Source: Fratercula arctica (Eukaryota > Chordata > Aves > Charadriiformes > Alcidae). From it: a stretch of 64,000 nucleotides of DNA. The DNA lies in contig CANTUZ010000014.1 of assembly GCA_947846985.1 (NCBI GenBank), positions 7,861,531-7,925,530 of the forward strand, given 5' to 3'. The translations under genes and the position numbers were made by a program. Each line of letters opens with the position of its first letter. Positions within the stretch are counted from its first letter, which is position 1. Positions 55,503-64,000 of the stretch are shown here, in pieces. The notes beneath the pieces were generated by a model. It ran no database searches, had not been told where the DNA came from, and was given only the letters and a program-made list of their open reading frames with translations.

Positions 55503-58500
55503 ACCCCAAGGACCCCCCCATGGGCCCCCCGCACCCCCTGATCCCCCCCCCAACCCCCTGGAACCCCCCCAAACACTCCCCCACCCCAAGAAACCCCCCC
55601 AGCCCCCCCCCCCCAAACCTGGGACCCCCCCATATTGGCCCCCCCCCACCCGCAATCCCCCCTCCCCCCCAAAAATCCCCCCCAACCCCCCCGGGACCCC
55701 CCTGCACCCCCTGATCCCCCCCCCGCCCAGGGACCCCCCCCGACACCCCCCCCCCCCCAAGAACCCCCCCAGGCCCCCCCCCCCCCAAAACTGGACCCCC
55801 CCACACCATCCCCCCGCGCCGCAATCCCCCCCCCCCCCAAAAATGCCCCCCAACCCCCCCCGGGACCCCCCTGCACCCCCCGATCCCCCCCCCGAACCCC
55901 CACTCAGGACCACCCCCCCCTGCCCCCAGAGGGGTCCTGGAGGGTGCTGGGGGGGTCCCGGGGGGGGGCTCCCGGCGGTCCTACATGTCCCAGTGGGGTC
56001 ACTGGGTGGACTGGGAGGACTGGGAGGGCTGGGGGGGGGTCGTGGGGGGGGTGGGGCGGGTGTGTGTGTGGGGGGTTGGGGTGGCGGGGGGGGGTCCTGG
56101 GGGGTGTTTGGGGTCCGGGGGGGTTGCGGGGGGGTCTCAGAGGGGTCCCAGTGAGGTCCAGGGGGGAGTCCCAGTGTCCCAGTGGGGCACTGGGTGGATG
56201 GGAGGAATGGGAGGGCTGGGGGGGGGTCGTGGGGGGGTGGGGGCGGTCTGTGGGGGGGGTTTGGGGTGCGGGGGGGGGTCCTGGGGGGTGTTGGGGTCAC
56301 GGGGGGGTAGGGGGGGTCTCAGAGGGGTCCCAGTGGGGTCCAGGGGGGAGTCCCATGTGTCCCAGTGGGGTCACTGGGAGGACTGGGAGGGCTGGGGGGG
56401 GGGGCGGTGTGTGGGGGTGTTTGGGGTGCGGGGGGGTCCCGGGGGGGGTCTCACCACGTCGCTCTTGGTGGTGTAGACGCGGTCGGCCAGGCTCTCCAGG
56501 GCCACCCACTTGACGGGGACGGGGGCCACCCGGCCCTGCCGGTAGTACTGGCCCCCCCCCACCTGCTTGGCCAGGCCGAAGTCGGCCACCAGCACCCGCA
56601 GCCGCTCGTCCAGCCTGGGGACATGGGGACATTGTCACCCTGCCACGGTGTCACCCTGTCACTGTCCCCCACACACACCCCCACAGCCGCTCGTCCAGCC
56701 TGGGGACATTGTCACCCTGTCACCCTGTCACTGTCACCCCCACACACACCCAGAGCTGCTCATCCAGCCTGGGGACATTGTCACCCCGTCACCCTGTCAC
56801 GGTGTCACCCCGTCACCCTGTCACTGTCACCCACACACCACACCCAGAGCCACTCGTCCAGCCTGGGGACACGGGGACATTGTCACCCTGTCACGGTGTC
56901 ACCCCGTCACGGTGTCAGCCCTGTCACTGCCACCCCCACACCACACCCGCAGCCGCTTGTCCAGCCTGGGGACATTGTCACCCCGTCACCCTGTCACTGT
57001 CACCCCCACGCACACCCGCAGCTGCTCGTCCAGCCTGGGGATGCGGGGACATTGTCACCCTGTCACGGTGTCACCCTGTCACTGTCACCCCACACCACAC
57101 CCGCAGCCGCTCGTCCAGCCTGGGGACATGGGGGACATTGTCACCCGTCACGGTGTCACCCTGTCACCTTGTCACCCCGTCACTGTCACCCCCACACACC
57201 CCCACAGCCGCTCGTCCAGCCTGGGGACACGGGGACATTGTCACCCTGTCACCCTGTCACTGTCACCCCCACACACACCCAGAGCCGCTCATCCAGCCTG
57301 GGGACATTGTCACCCGTCCACCCTGTCACGGTGTTACCCCGTCACTGTCACCCACCCACACACCCAGAGCCGGCTCGTCCAGCCTGGGGACACGGGGACA
57401 TGTCACCTGTCACGGTGTCACCCCGTCACTGTCACCCCCACACACACCCGCAGCCCGCTGTCCAGCCTGGGGACATTGTCACCCCGTCACCTGTTACTGT
57501 CACTCCCACACACACACCTGCAGCGCTCGTCCAGCCTGGGGGACACGGGGGACATTGTCACCCCGTCACCCTGTCACGGGGGTCACCCTGGTCACGGGGT
57601 CACCCTGTCACCCCGCACTGTCACCCCCACACACCCCGCAGCCACTCGTCCAGCCTGGGGACATTACGTCCCCGCACCCCCGTCACCCACTGTCACCCCA
57701 GTACCACTGTCATCCCCCACGCACACCCGCACGCCCCGCCTCGTCCGGCCTGGGGACATTGTCACCCCCGTCACCCCGTCACTGTCACCCGTGACGCTGT
57801 CAACCCATCAAGGAGCTCATGTCCCCCCATGTCCCTGTGTCCCCCTGTGCCCCCCCCATGTCCCCCTGAGCCCCCACATCCCCCCCGCGCCCCCCCATGT
57901 CCCTGTGTCCCCCCATGCCCCGTGCCCCCCCATCCCTGTCCCCCCCCCCCATGTCCCCACCCACCCCCCCCACAGTCCCCGTGTCCGTCCAACACCCCCA
58001 CCCCCGCCCCCCGCCCCCCCCCATGTCCCCGTGCCCCCCCATCCCTGTGTCCCCCCCCTTGTCCCCACGCCACCCCCCGCCCCTCCCTCCCCCCCCCCCC
58101 CCGCCCCACCCGCGCCCCACATGCAGTTCCGGGCCGCCAGGTCGCGGTGCAGGAAAGTTCCTGCGGCTGAGGTAGCCCATCCCCGCCGCGATGTCGGCCA
58201 TGAACCCCAGCAGCCGCCGGGGGGGCAGCGCCTGGGGGGGGGGGCACGGCCTCAGCCCCCCCGCCCGGCACCCCCCGGACCCCAAACACCCCAAAACACC
58301 CTGGCCCCAAAACACCCCCCAGAGCCCCAAAACACCCCAAAACACCCCCCCAAAACGCCCCCCCAGAGCCCCAAACACCCCCGACCCCCCCCAACCCCCC
58401 AGCCCCCCCCCAAACCCCCTCCAACCCCCCCCAGCCCCCTCAACGCCCCCCAACCCCCCCAGACCCCCAGAAACCCCCCCTTTCCCGACCCCCCCATGAC

Positions 58501-61500
58501 CCCCCCAGACCCCACTGACCCACCCCCCCCCCCCGACCCCCCCAGAGACCCACTGACCCCCCCTCTCCCGACCCCCCCGGCCCTCCATGACCCCACCCAC
58601 CACCCCCCCCCAACCCCCCCCAGACCCCCCAACCCCCCCCCAAACCCCCTCCAACCCCCCTCCCCCAGCCCCCTATGACCCCCCCAGCCCCCCCAGACCC
58701 CCAGGACCCACCCTCTCCCGACCCCCCATGACCCCCCCCAGCCCCCTAGACCCCCCTCTCCCGACCCCCCCGGCCCCCCCCGCTGACCACGGGGCTGCCC
58801 CCCAGGCGGGAGCAGAGCAGGAAGCTGTGCAGGTCGCCATGTTTCATGTAGGGCAGGATGACGACGGGGGCGGGCAGCCCCTCAGCCCCCCAGCTCTGCA
58901 GGCAGACCCCTGCCCGGGGCTCAGCCCCACAGCGCCCCCACCGCCCCACAGCGCCCCACGGCCCGGGGCTCAGCCCACAGCGCCAACAGCGCCCCATAGC
59001 GCCCCCCACGGCCCGGGGCTCAGCCCCACACCACCCCCCAACTGCCCCCCAACAGCCCCATAGCGCCCCCCACAGCCCGGGGCTCAGCCCCACGCGCCCA
59101 TAGCGCCCCCACGGCCGGGGCTCAGCCCTACAGCGCCCACACCGCCCATAGCGCCCCCACGGCCCGGGGCTCAGCCCCACACCCACCCCCCAAACTGCCC
59201 CCCAACAGCCCCATAGCGCCCCCCACAGCCCGGGGCTCAGCCCCACAGCGCCCCATAGCGCCCCCACGGCCCGGGGCTCAGCCCTACAGCGCCCCACACC
59301 GCCCCATAGCGCCCCCCACGGCCCGGGGCTCAGCCCCACACCACCCCCCAACTGCCCCCCAACAGCACCCCATAGCGCCCCCCACAGCCCGCGGGCTCAG
59401 CCCACAGCGCGCCCATAGCGCCCCCCACGGCCCGGGGCTCAGCCCCACCAGCGCCCTCCCAACTGCCCCACAGCGCCCCACGGCCCGGGGCTCAGCCCCA
59501 CAGCGCCCCCCAACCACCCCCCTGCCCCACAGCGCCCCCCGACAGCCCGGGGGTCAGCCCCACACATCCCCCCAACCACCCCACAACCGCCCCCAACCGC
59601 CCCCCGGCCGGGGGGGGGGGGGGGCAGCCCAATATGGGGCACGGAGCCGAATCTGGGGGGCAGACCCCGATGTGGGGGGCAGAGCCCGGTTAGGGGGGTG
59701 CCACATCCCGAACCCCTTTGGCGTGGGGGGGTCCCAGCAGCCCCTTGTCCCCAGGGGGGTCCTGGGGGTGCCCTGTCCCCATGGGGGGTGTCCCCTGTCC
59801 CTGGGGGTCCCGGGGGTCCCCTGTCCTATGAGGGTCCTGGGTGTCCCTTCTCCCCATGGAGGGTGTCCCCCGTCCTCATGGGTGTCCCCAGTGTCCCCTG
59901 TCCCCAAGAGGGTCCCAGGTGTCCCCTCTCCCGGGGGGTGTCCCCTGTCTCCGGGGGGTGTCCCCTGTCCCTGGGGGGTGTCCCCTGTCCCTGGGGGGTC
60001 CCCGGTGTCCCCTGTCCCTGGGGGTGTCCCTTGTCCCGGGGGTGTCCCCTGTCCCCAGGGGTGTCCCCGGGGGTCCCCGGGTCTCCCCTCCGGGGGGTGT
60101 CCCCTGTCCCCAGGGGGGTCCCCGGTGTCCCCTCTCCCGGGGGTTGTCCCCTCTCCTGGGGGGTGTCCCCTGTCCCCGGGGGTGTCCCCGGTGTCCCCTG
60201 TCCCGGGGTGTCCCCTCACCGATGAGCTTCATGACGTTGGGGTGGTCGAAGTCCTTCATGCAAACGGCCTCCCCCAGGAAATCCTCCAGCTCCCCCCGGC
60301 TGCAGATGGCGACTGGGGGGGGGGGGAGGGGTGGGTGTGTGTCACCGGGGGGGTCCCGGGGGACCCGGGGGACGGGGGGACATGGGGGGGTGGCCCTCAC
60401 TCTTCATGGTCTTGACGGCCACTTTGAGGACGCCGTTGTCCTGGTTGAGGTGTCCCTCCATGACGGAGCCGAACTCGCCTTTGGGGGCGTAAAAGGGGGG
60501 TGGGGGGGGTGTTTGGGGACGATGACACCCCTGAGCTCTGGGGGGGGGTCCGTGGGGGGGGGAACACCCCTCACCCCCCCTCTCCGCCCCCCTACCTTCG
60601 CCCAGGGTCTTGCCCAGTGGCCACGCGGTGCCGCTCCACCATGACGTCCCGCAGCTTCTCCTTCAGCTCCTCGCTGATGCCCAGGCTGTTCACTGGGGGG
60701 GCACGCGGGGACACCGCTGGCACCCACCCACGGACACCCCCCCGGGGACACCCAGGGACACCGCTGGCACCCACAGACACCCCCCCGGGGACACCCAGGG
60801 ACACCGCTGGCACCCACGGACACCCCGCGGGGACCACGGGACCCAGGACCCGCTGGCACCACGACCCCCCGGGGACACCCAGGGACACCTGGCACCCGAC
60901 ACCCCCCGGGGACCACACGCGGGGACACCGCTGGCACCCACCCACGGACACCCCCCCGGGGACACGCGGGGACACCGCTGGCACCCACGGACACCCCCCC
61001 CGGGGACACGCGGGGACACCGCTGGCACCCACACACACCCCCCGGGGACACACGGGGACACCGCTGGCACCCACCACGGACACCCCCCAGGGACGTGGGG
61101 ACACCGCTGGCACCCACCACGGACCCCCCCCGGGGACACGCGGGGGACACCGCTGCACCCCCCCCCGGGGACACGCGGGGACACGCTGGCACCACGGAAC
61201 CCCCCCGGGGACCACGGGCACGGGGGACACCGCTGGCACCCACGGACACCCCCGGGGACACTCGGGGACACCGCTGGCACCCACGGATACCCCCCCGGGG
61301 ACACGCAGGGACACCGCTGGCACCCACCCACGGACACCCCCCCGGGGACACGCGGGGACACCGCTGGCACACCCACGGAAACCCCCCCGGGGACACGCCA
61401 GGGACACCGCTGGCACCCACGGACACCCCCCGGGGACACTCGGGGACACCGCTGGCACCCACGGACACCCCAGGACACGCGGGGACACCGCTGGAGGGGG

Positions 61501-62496
61501 CGGGACACCCACGGACACCCCCCCGGGGGGCAACGCGGGGACACCGCTGGCACCCACAGACACCCCCCCGAGGGACACGCGGGGGACACCGCTAGGCACC
61601 CCACGGACACCCCCCCCGGGGACACACGGGGACACCGCTGGCACCCACCCACGGACACCCCCCCGGGGAAACACCGCCACGCGGTGGACACCACTGGCAA
61701 CCCACGTGACACCCCCACGGGGACACACCGGGGCCAACGCTGGCCACCCACCCACGGGACACCCCCCAGGGACACTCAAGGGGGACCACGCTGGGACCCA
61801 CGGACACCCCCCGGCGGACACGCGGGGGACACCGCTGGCACCCACGGACACCCCCCCGGGGACACGCGGGGACACCGCTGGCACCCACGGACACCCCCCT
61901 GGGGACCACGGGACACAGGGAGGGGGGACGGGGGGACAGGGAGAAGGGGACAAGGGGACACGGAGAAGGGGACAAGGGGACAGGGACATGGGGATGGGGG
62001 ACATGGGGATGGGGGGACAGGGAGAAGGGGACATGGGGACACAGAGAAGGGGACAAGGGGACAGGGGAATGGGGACATGGGGATGGGGGACATGGAGACG
62101 GGGGGATGGGGGACAGGGGGACAGGGAGAAGGGGACATGGGGACAGAGGAACAAGGGGACATGGGGACACCAGGGGACATGGGGACACGGAGAAGGGGAC
62201 AAGGGGACAAGGGGACATGGGGATGGGGGACAAGGGGACCGGGAGAAGGGGACATGGGGACAAGGGGACAGGGACATGGGGGGGGACAGGGGGATGAGGG
62301 GACGGGGGACATGGGGAAGGGGGGGACAGGGGGACATGGGGATGGGGGACATGGGGACAGGGGAGGTGGTGACGTGGTCGGGGGGGGCGCGGTGACGGGC
62401 GGGTGACACTCACGGGTGGCCTCGGCGCTGCGGCGGCCGTAGGAGCTGCGCACGCGGAACTGCACGACCGGCTCCCCCCGGCCCGAGAAGGCCCCC
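53600..62496 (-). CDS. AXL: Receptor tyrosine kinase AXL, juxtamembrane to C-tail, partial, frame-broken
   Basis: Minus-strand exons in transcript order: 62496-62414 ([18 protein letters not shown]), 60692-60596 ([20 protein letters not shown]), 60478-60401 ([20 protein letters not shown] then VKTMK with the ATP-site Lys), 60312-60220 ([20 protein letters not shown]), 58909-58788 ([20 protein letters not shown]), 58231-58121 ([13 protein letters not shown], then the HRDLAARN loop in a shifted frame), 56614-56455 ([33 protein letters not shown]), 55265-55127 ([20 protein letters not shown]) and about 53808-53600 ([21 protein letters not shown]). TAM-family features ([24 protein letters not shown]) favour AXL over TYRO3 and MERTK. 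It is the plasma-membrane receptor for GAS6. Ig, FNIII and transmembrane exons lie beyond the right edge. One extra base near 60610 (glycine loop), one extra T near 58153 and at least one missing base in the last exon break the frame; these are sequence errors or decay. Confidence 0.88.
54118..55126 (-). repeat. AXL intron array of about 160-bp units carrying an exon donor
   Basis: Six or seven units each contain TCACTCACAGGTGGGGGG (near 54270, 54432, 54592, 54748, 54950 and the true exon border at 55120). In minus orientation this is the donor CCACCT|GTGAGTGA of the exon at 55265-55127. Copies lie downstream of the real exon in the transcript. Confidence 0.8.
55300..55925. repeat. C-homopolymer-rich AXL intron segment
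   Basis: C tracts including one of more than 40 bases (55459-55502), with units such as CCCCAAGAACCCCCCCAGGC and GGGACCCCCCTGCACCCC. Base counts in such tracts are unreliable. Confidence 0.8.
55926..56454 (-). repeat. AXL intron array of about 185-bp units ending at an exon donor
   Basis: Nearly three copies of a unit with CCCAGTGGGGTCACTGGG, GGACTGGGAGGGCTGGGG and GGGGGGGTCTCA. The final unit ends in GGGTCTCACCACGTC, the donor of the exon at 56614-56455, where the other copies read GGGTCTCAGAGGGG. Confidence 0.8.
56615..57790 (-). repeat. AXL intron array with about 14 copies of a 3' splice site
   Basis: Units of 70-120 bp (GGGGACATTGTCACCCTGTC, CACTGTCACCCCCACACACA) each end in CCGCAGCCGCTCGTCCAGCC or a close variant. 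In minus orientation that is CCCCAG|GCTGGACGAGCGGC, the acceptor and first codons of the DFG exon (56614-56455). Copies occur near 56693, 56760, 56855, 56957, 57027, 57112, 57209, 57290, 57378, 57449, 57529, 57648 and 57743 in addition to the true site at 56606. Confidence 0.9.
58232..58787. repeat. AXL intron C-rich repeats
   Basis: Degenerate CCCCAAAACACCCC and CCCCCCCGACCCCCC units fill the intron between the exons at 58909-58788 and 58231-58121. Confidence 0.7.
58910..59610 (-). repeat. AXL intron array next to an exon acceptor
   Basis: About 13 units of 45-60 bp (CCCATAGCGCCCCCCACGGC, CCGGGGCTCAGCCCCACA). The unit's CCCGGGGCTCAGCCC is the sequence just outside the acceptor of the exon at 58909-58788, so the array abuts the splice site. 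Confidence 0.88.
59715..60219. repeat. AXL intron GGGGTGTCCCCTGTCCC minisatellite
   Basis: About 22 copies of an 18-25 bp unit (GGGGGTGTCCCCTGTCCC) run up to the donor of the exon at 60312-60220 (GTGTCCCCTCACC|GATG). Confidence 0.9.
60693..61915. repeat. AXL intron GGGGACACCGCTGGCACCCACGG minisatellite
   Basis: About 28 copies of a 43-45 bp unit start at the acceptor of the exon at 60692-60596. Many copies carry small indels. Confidence 0.92.
61916..62370. repeat. AXL intron GGGGACAGGGAGAAGGGGAC minisatellite
   Basis: A second repeat family directly following the previous one, ending about 40 bases before the exon at 62414. Confidence 0.9.
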
Positions 62497-62499
62497 CTG

Positions 62500-63230
62500 G
62501 CACGGGGACAGCGGTGACACCGCGGGGGGACACCGCCACGGGGGGACACGGGGGGACACCGGGACAGGGGGGACACGGGGGGACACGGGGGGGACACCGG
62601 GACAGGGGAGACATGGAGGGACACTGGGACCGGGGGGACACAGGGGGACACCGGGACAGGGGGGACACGGGGGGACACCAGGATGGGGGGACCGGGGGGA
62701 CACAGGGGAACACCGGACAGGGGGACAATGGAGGGACACTGGGACTGGGGGGACACGGGGGGAACCGGGACAGGGGGGACCATCGCCCGGCGGAGGGACA
62801 TGGTGGGGGACACCGGGACCGGGGGACACGGGGGGACACCAGGATGGGGCACACGGGGGGACCACCACCACGGGGGGACACGGGGGGACACCGGGATGGG
62901 GGGACATGGGGGGACACCAGGACAGGGGGGACACAGGGGGACACCGTGACAGGGGGTGACATGGGGTGACACTGCCACGGGGGGGACATGGAGGGACACT
63001 GGGACCAGGGGGACACAGAGGGACACCGGGATGGGGGGACATGGGGGGGGCACCAGGACAGGGGGGACACGGGGGGACACCGTGACAGGGGGTGACATGG
63101 GGTGACACTGCCACAGGGGGGACACAGGGGGACACGGGGTGGACACGGGACAGGGGGTGACATGGGGTGACACTGCCACAGGGGGACATGGGACGGGGGG
63201 ACACCGGGGGACACTGGAACAGGGCGTGAC
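62500..63230. repeat. AXL intron GGGGGGACACCGGGACAGGG minisatellite
   Basis: About 20 units of 30-40 bp start right at the acceptor of the exon ending at 62496. Confidence 0.9.
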
Positions 63231-64000
63231 ATGGGGACAAGAGGTGACACTGGGCAGGGGGGTGACACAGTGCTGGGAGGTGACATTGTGCTGGGGGGAG
63301 TGACACCGTGAGGAGGGTGACACCGCGCTGGGGGAGGTGACACGGTGCTGGGGGATGACACCGTGCTGGGGAGGTGACAGGGTGACAGAGGTGGTGACAC
63401 CGTGCCAGGGAGGTGACACTGTGCCAGGGGTGTGTGTGTGTGACATCGTGAGGAGGGTGACACCGCGCTGGTGGAGGTGACACGGTACTGGGGGGGTGAC
63501 ACCGTGCTGGGGAGGTGACAGGGTGATGGAGGGGGGTGACACGGTGACAGGGGGGTGACACAGTGATGGGGAGGTGACACTGTGCCAGGGGTGTGTGACA
63601 CCGTGAGGAGGGTGACACCACGCTGGGGAGGTGACAGGGTGATGGAGGGGGGGTGACACGGTGACGGGGGGGTGACACAGTGATGGGGAGGTGACACTGT
63701 GCCAGGGGTGTGTGACACCGTGAGGAGGGTGACAGTGCGCTGGGGAGGTGACAGGGTGACGGGGGGGGTGCCGGGGGGTGACAGGGGGGTGACAGGGTGA
63801 CAGGGGGATGATGGGGGGTGACAGGAGGATGACAGGGGGGTAACGGGGGGTGACGGAGGTGACAGGGGGTGACAGGGGGGTAACGGGGGGTGACAGGGGG
63901 TGACAGGGGGGTGACAGGGGGGTGACAGGGGGTGACAGGGGGGTAACGGGGGGTGACAGGCGGGTGACAGGGGGGTGACGGGGGGTGACAGGGGGTGACA
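63231..64000. repeat. GGTGACACCGTG / GGTGACAGGGGG minisatellite
   Basis: Short units (GGAGGTGACACTGTGCCAGG, GAGGAGGGTGACACCG) form higher-order blocks of about 180 bp, then simplify to GGGGGGTGACAGG up to the window edge. Confidence 0.9.

Noticed and set aside
60500..62400. 631-codon Thr/His/Pro-rich frame opposite AXL
   Set aside because: A frame through the GGGGACACCGCTGG intronic array; no start context, domain or conservation.
53600..62496. TYRO3 or MERTK as identity of the kinase
   Set aside because: [33 protein letters not shown] and [17 protein letters not shown] fit AXL better than the TYRO3 or MERTK equivalents.

Overview
The window is nuclear DNA of a vertebrate, most likely a bird, from a small GC-rich, gene-dense (micro- or dot-) chromosome. 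The evidence is three compact vertebrate genes with short introns, introns and spacers filled by G/C-skewed minisatellites, a probable CR1 trace, and gammaretrovirus-like endogenous elements primed by a tRNA-Arg-type site. I cannot name the species.

Layout. 1-10,816 (+): HIF3A from its bHLH exon to the stop; the first coding exon lies left of the window. 13,031-19,622 (+): complete PPP5C (13 exons, 498 residues). 20,470-22,670 (+): complete calmodulin gene, called CALM3 from its neighbours (149 residues). HIF3A, PPP5C and CALM3 keep the order known from human 19q13. 23.3-25.3 kb: GT-rich minisatellites. 26.35-27.33 kb: an LTR followed by a four-exon fragment of CCDC61 that ends abruptly in another minisatellite. 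27.3-37.5 kb: minisatellites, a CpG-rich array of NRF1-like palindromes, a second copy of the same LTR, unrecognised sequence of more ordinary composition, and a CpG island. 37.55-43.18 kb (-): a degraded gammaretrovirus-like provirus (ERV-1) with 5' LTR, primer-binding site, gag and pol remains, but no env or 3' LTR. 43.2-45.6 kb: a GGATCC-type minisatellite holding a solo LTR. 45.6-47.7 kb (+): a second provirus fragment (ERV-2: LTR, primer-binding site, gag remains). 47.7-51.4 kb: a very large minisatellite whose strand flips once, forming an imperfect inverted repeat. 52,208-52,707: assembly gap. 53.6-62.5 kb (-): exons for the juxtamembrane region, kinase domain and tail of the receptor tyrosine kinase AXL, with several single-base frame breaks; its extracellular exons lie right of the window.

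The most notable pattern is that many intronic minisatellites start or end exactly at a splice site, and some repeat units carry a copy of the splice site, in one case with coding bases. In AXL this gives about 14 copies of one 3' splice site in tandem. The genes do not form one pathway: HIF3A is an oxygen-regulated transcription factor, PPP5C a TPR phosphatase of Hsp90 complexes, calmodulin a Ca2+ sensor and AXL a GAS6 receptor. Their proximity reflects inherited synteny and a shared GC-rich setting.
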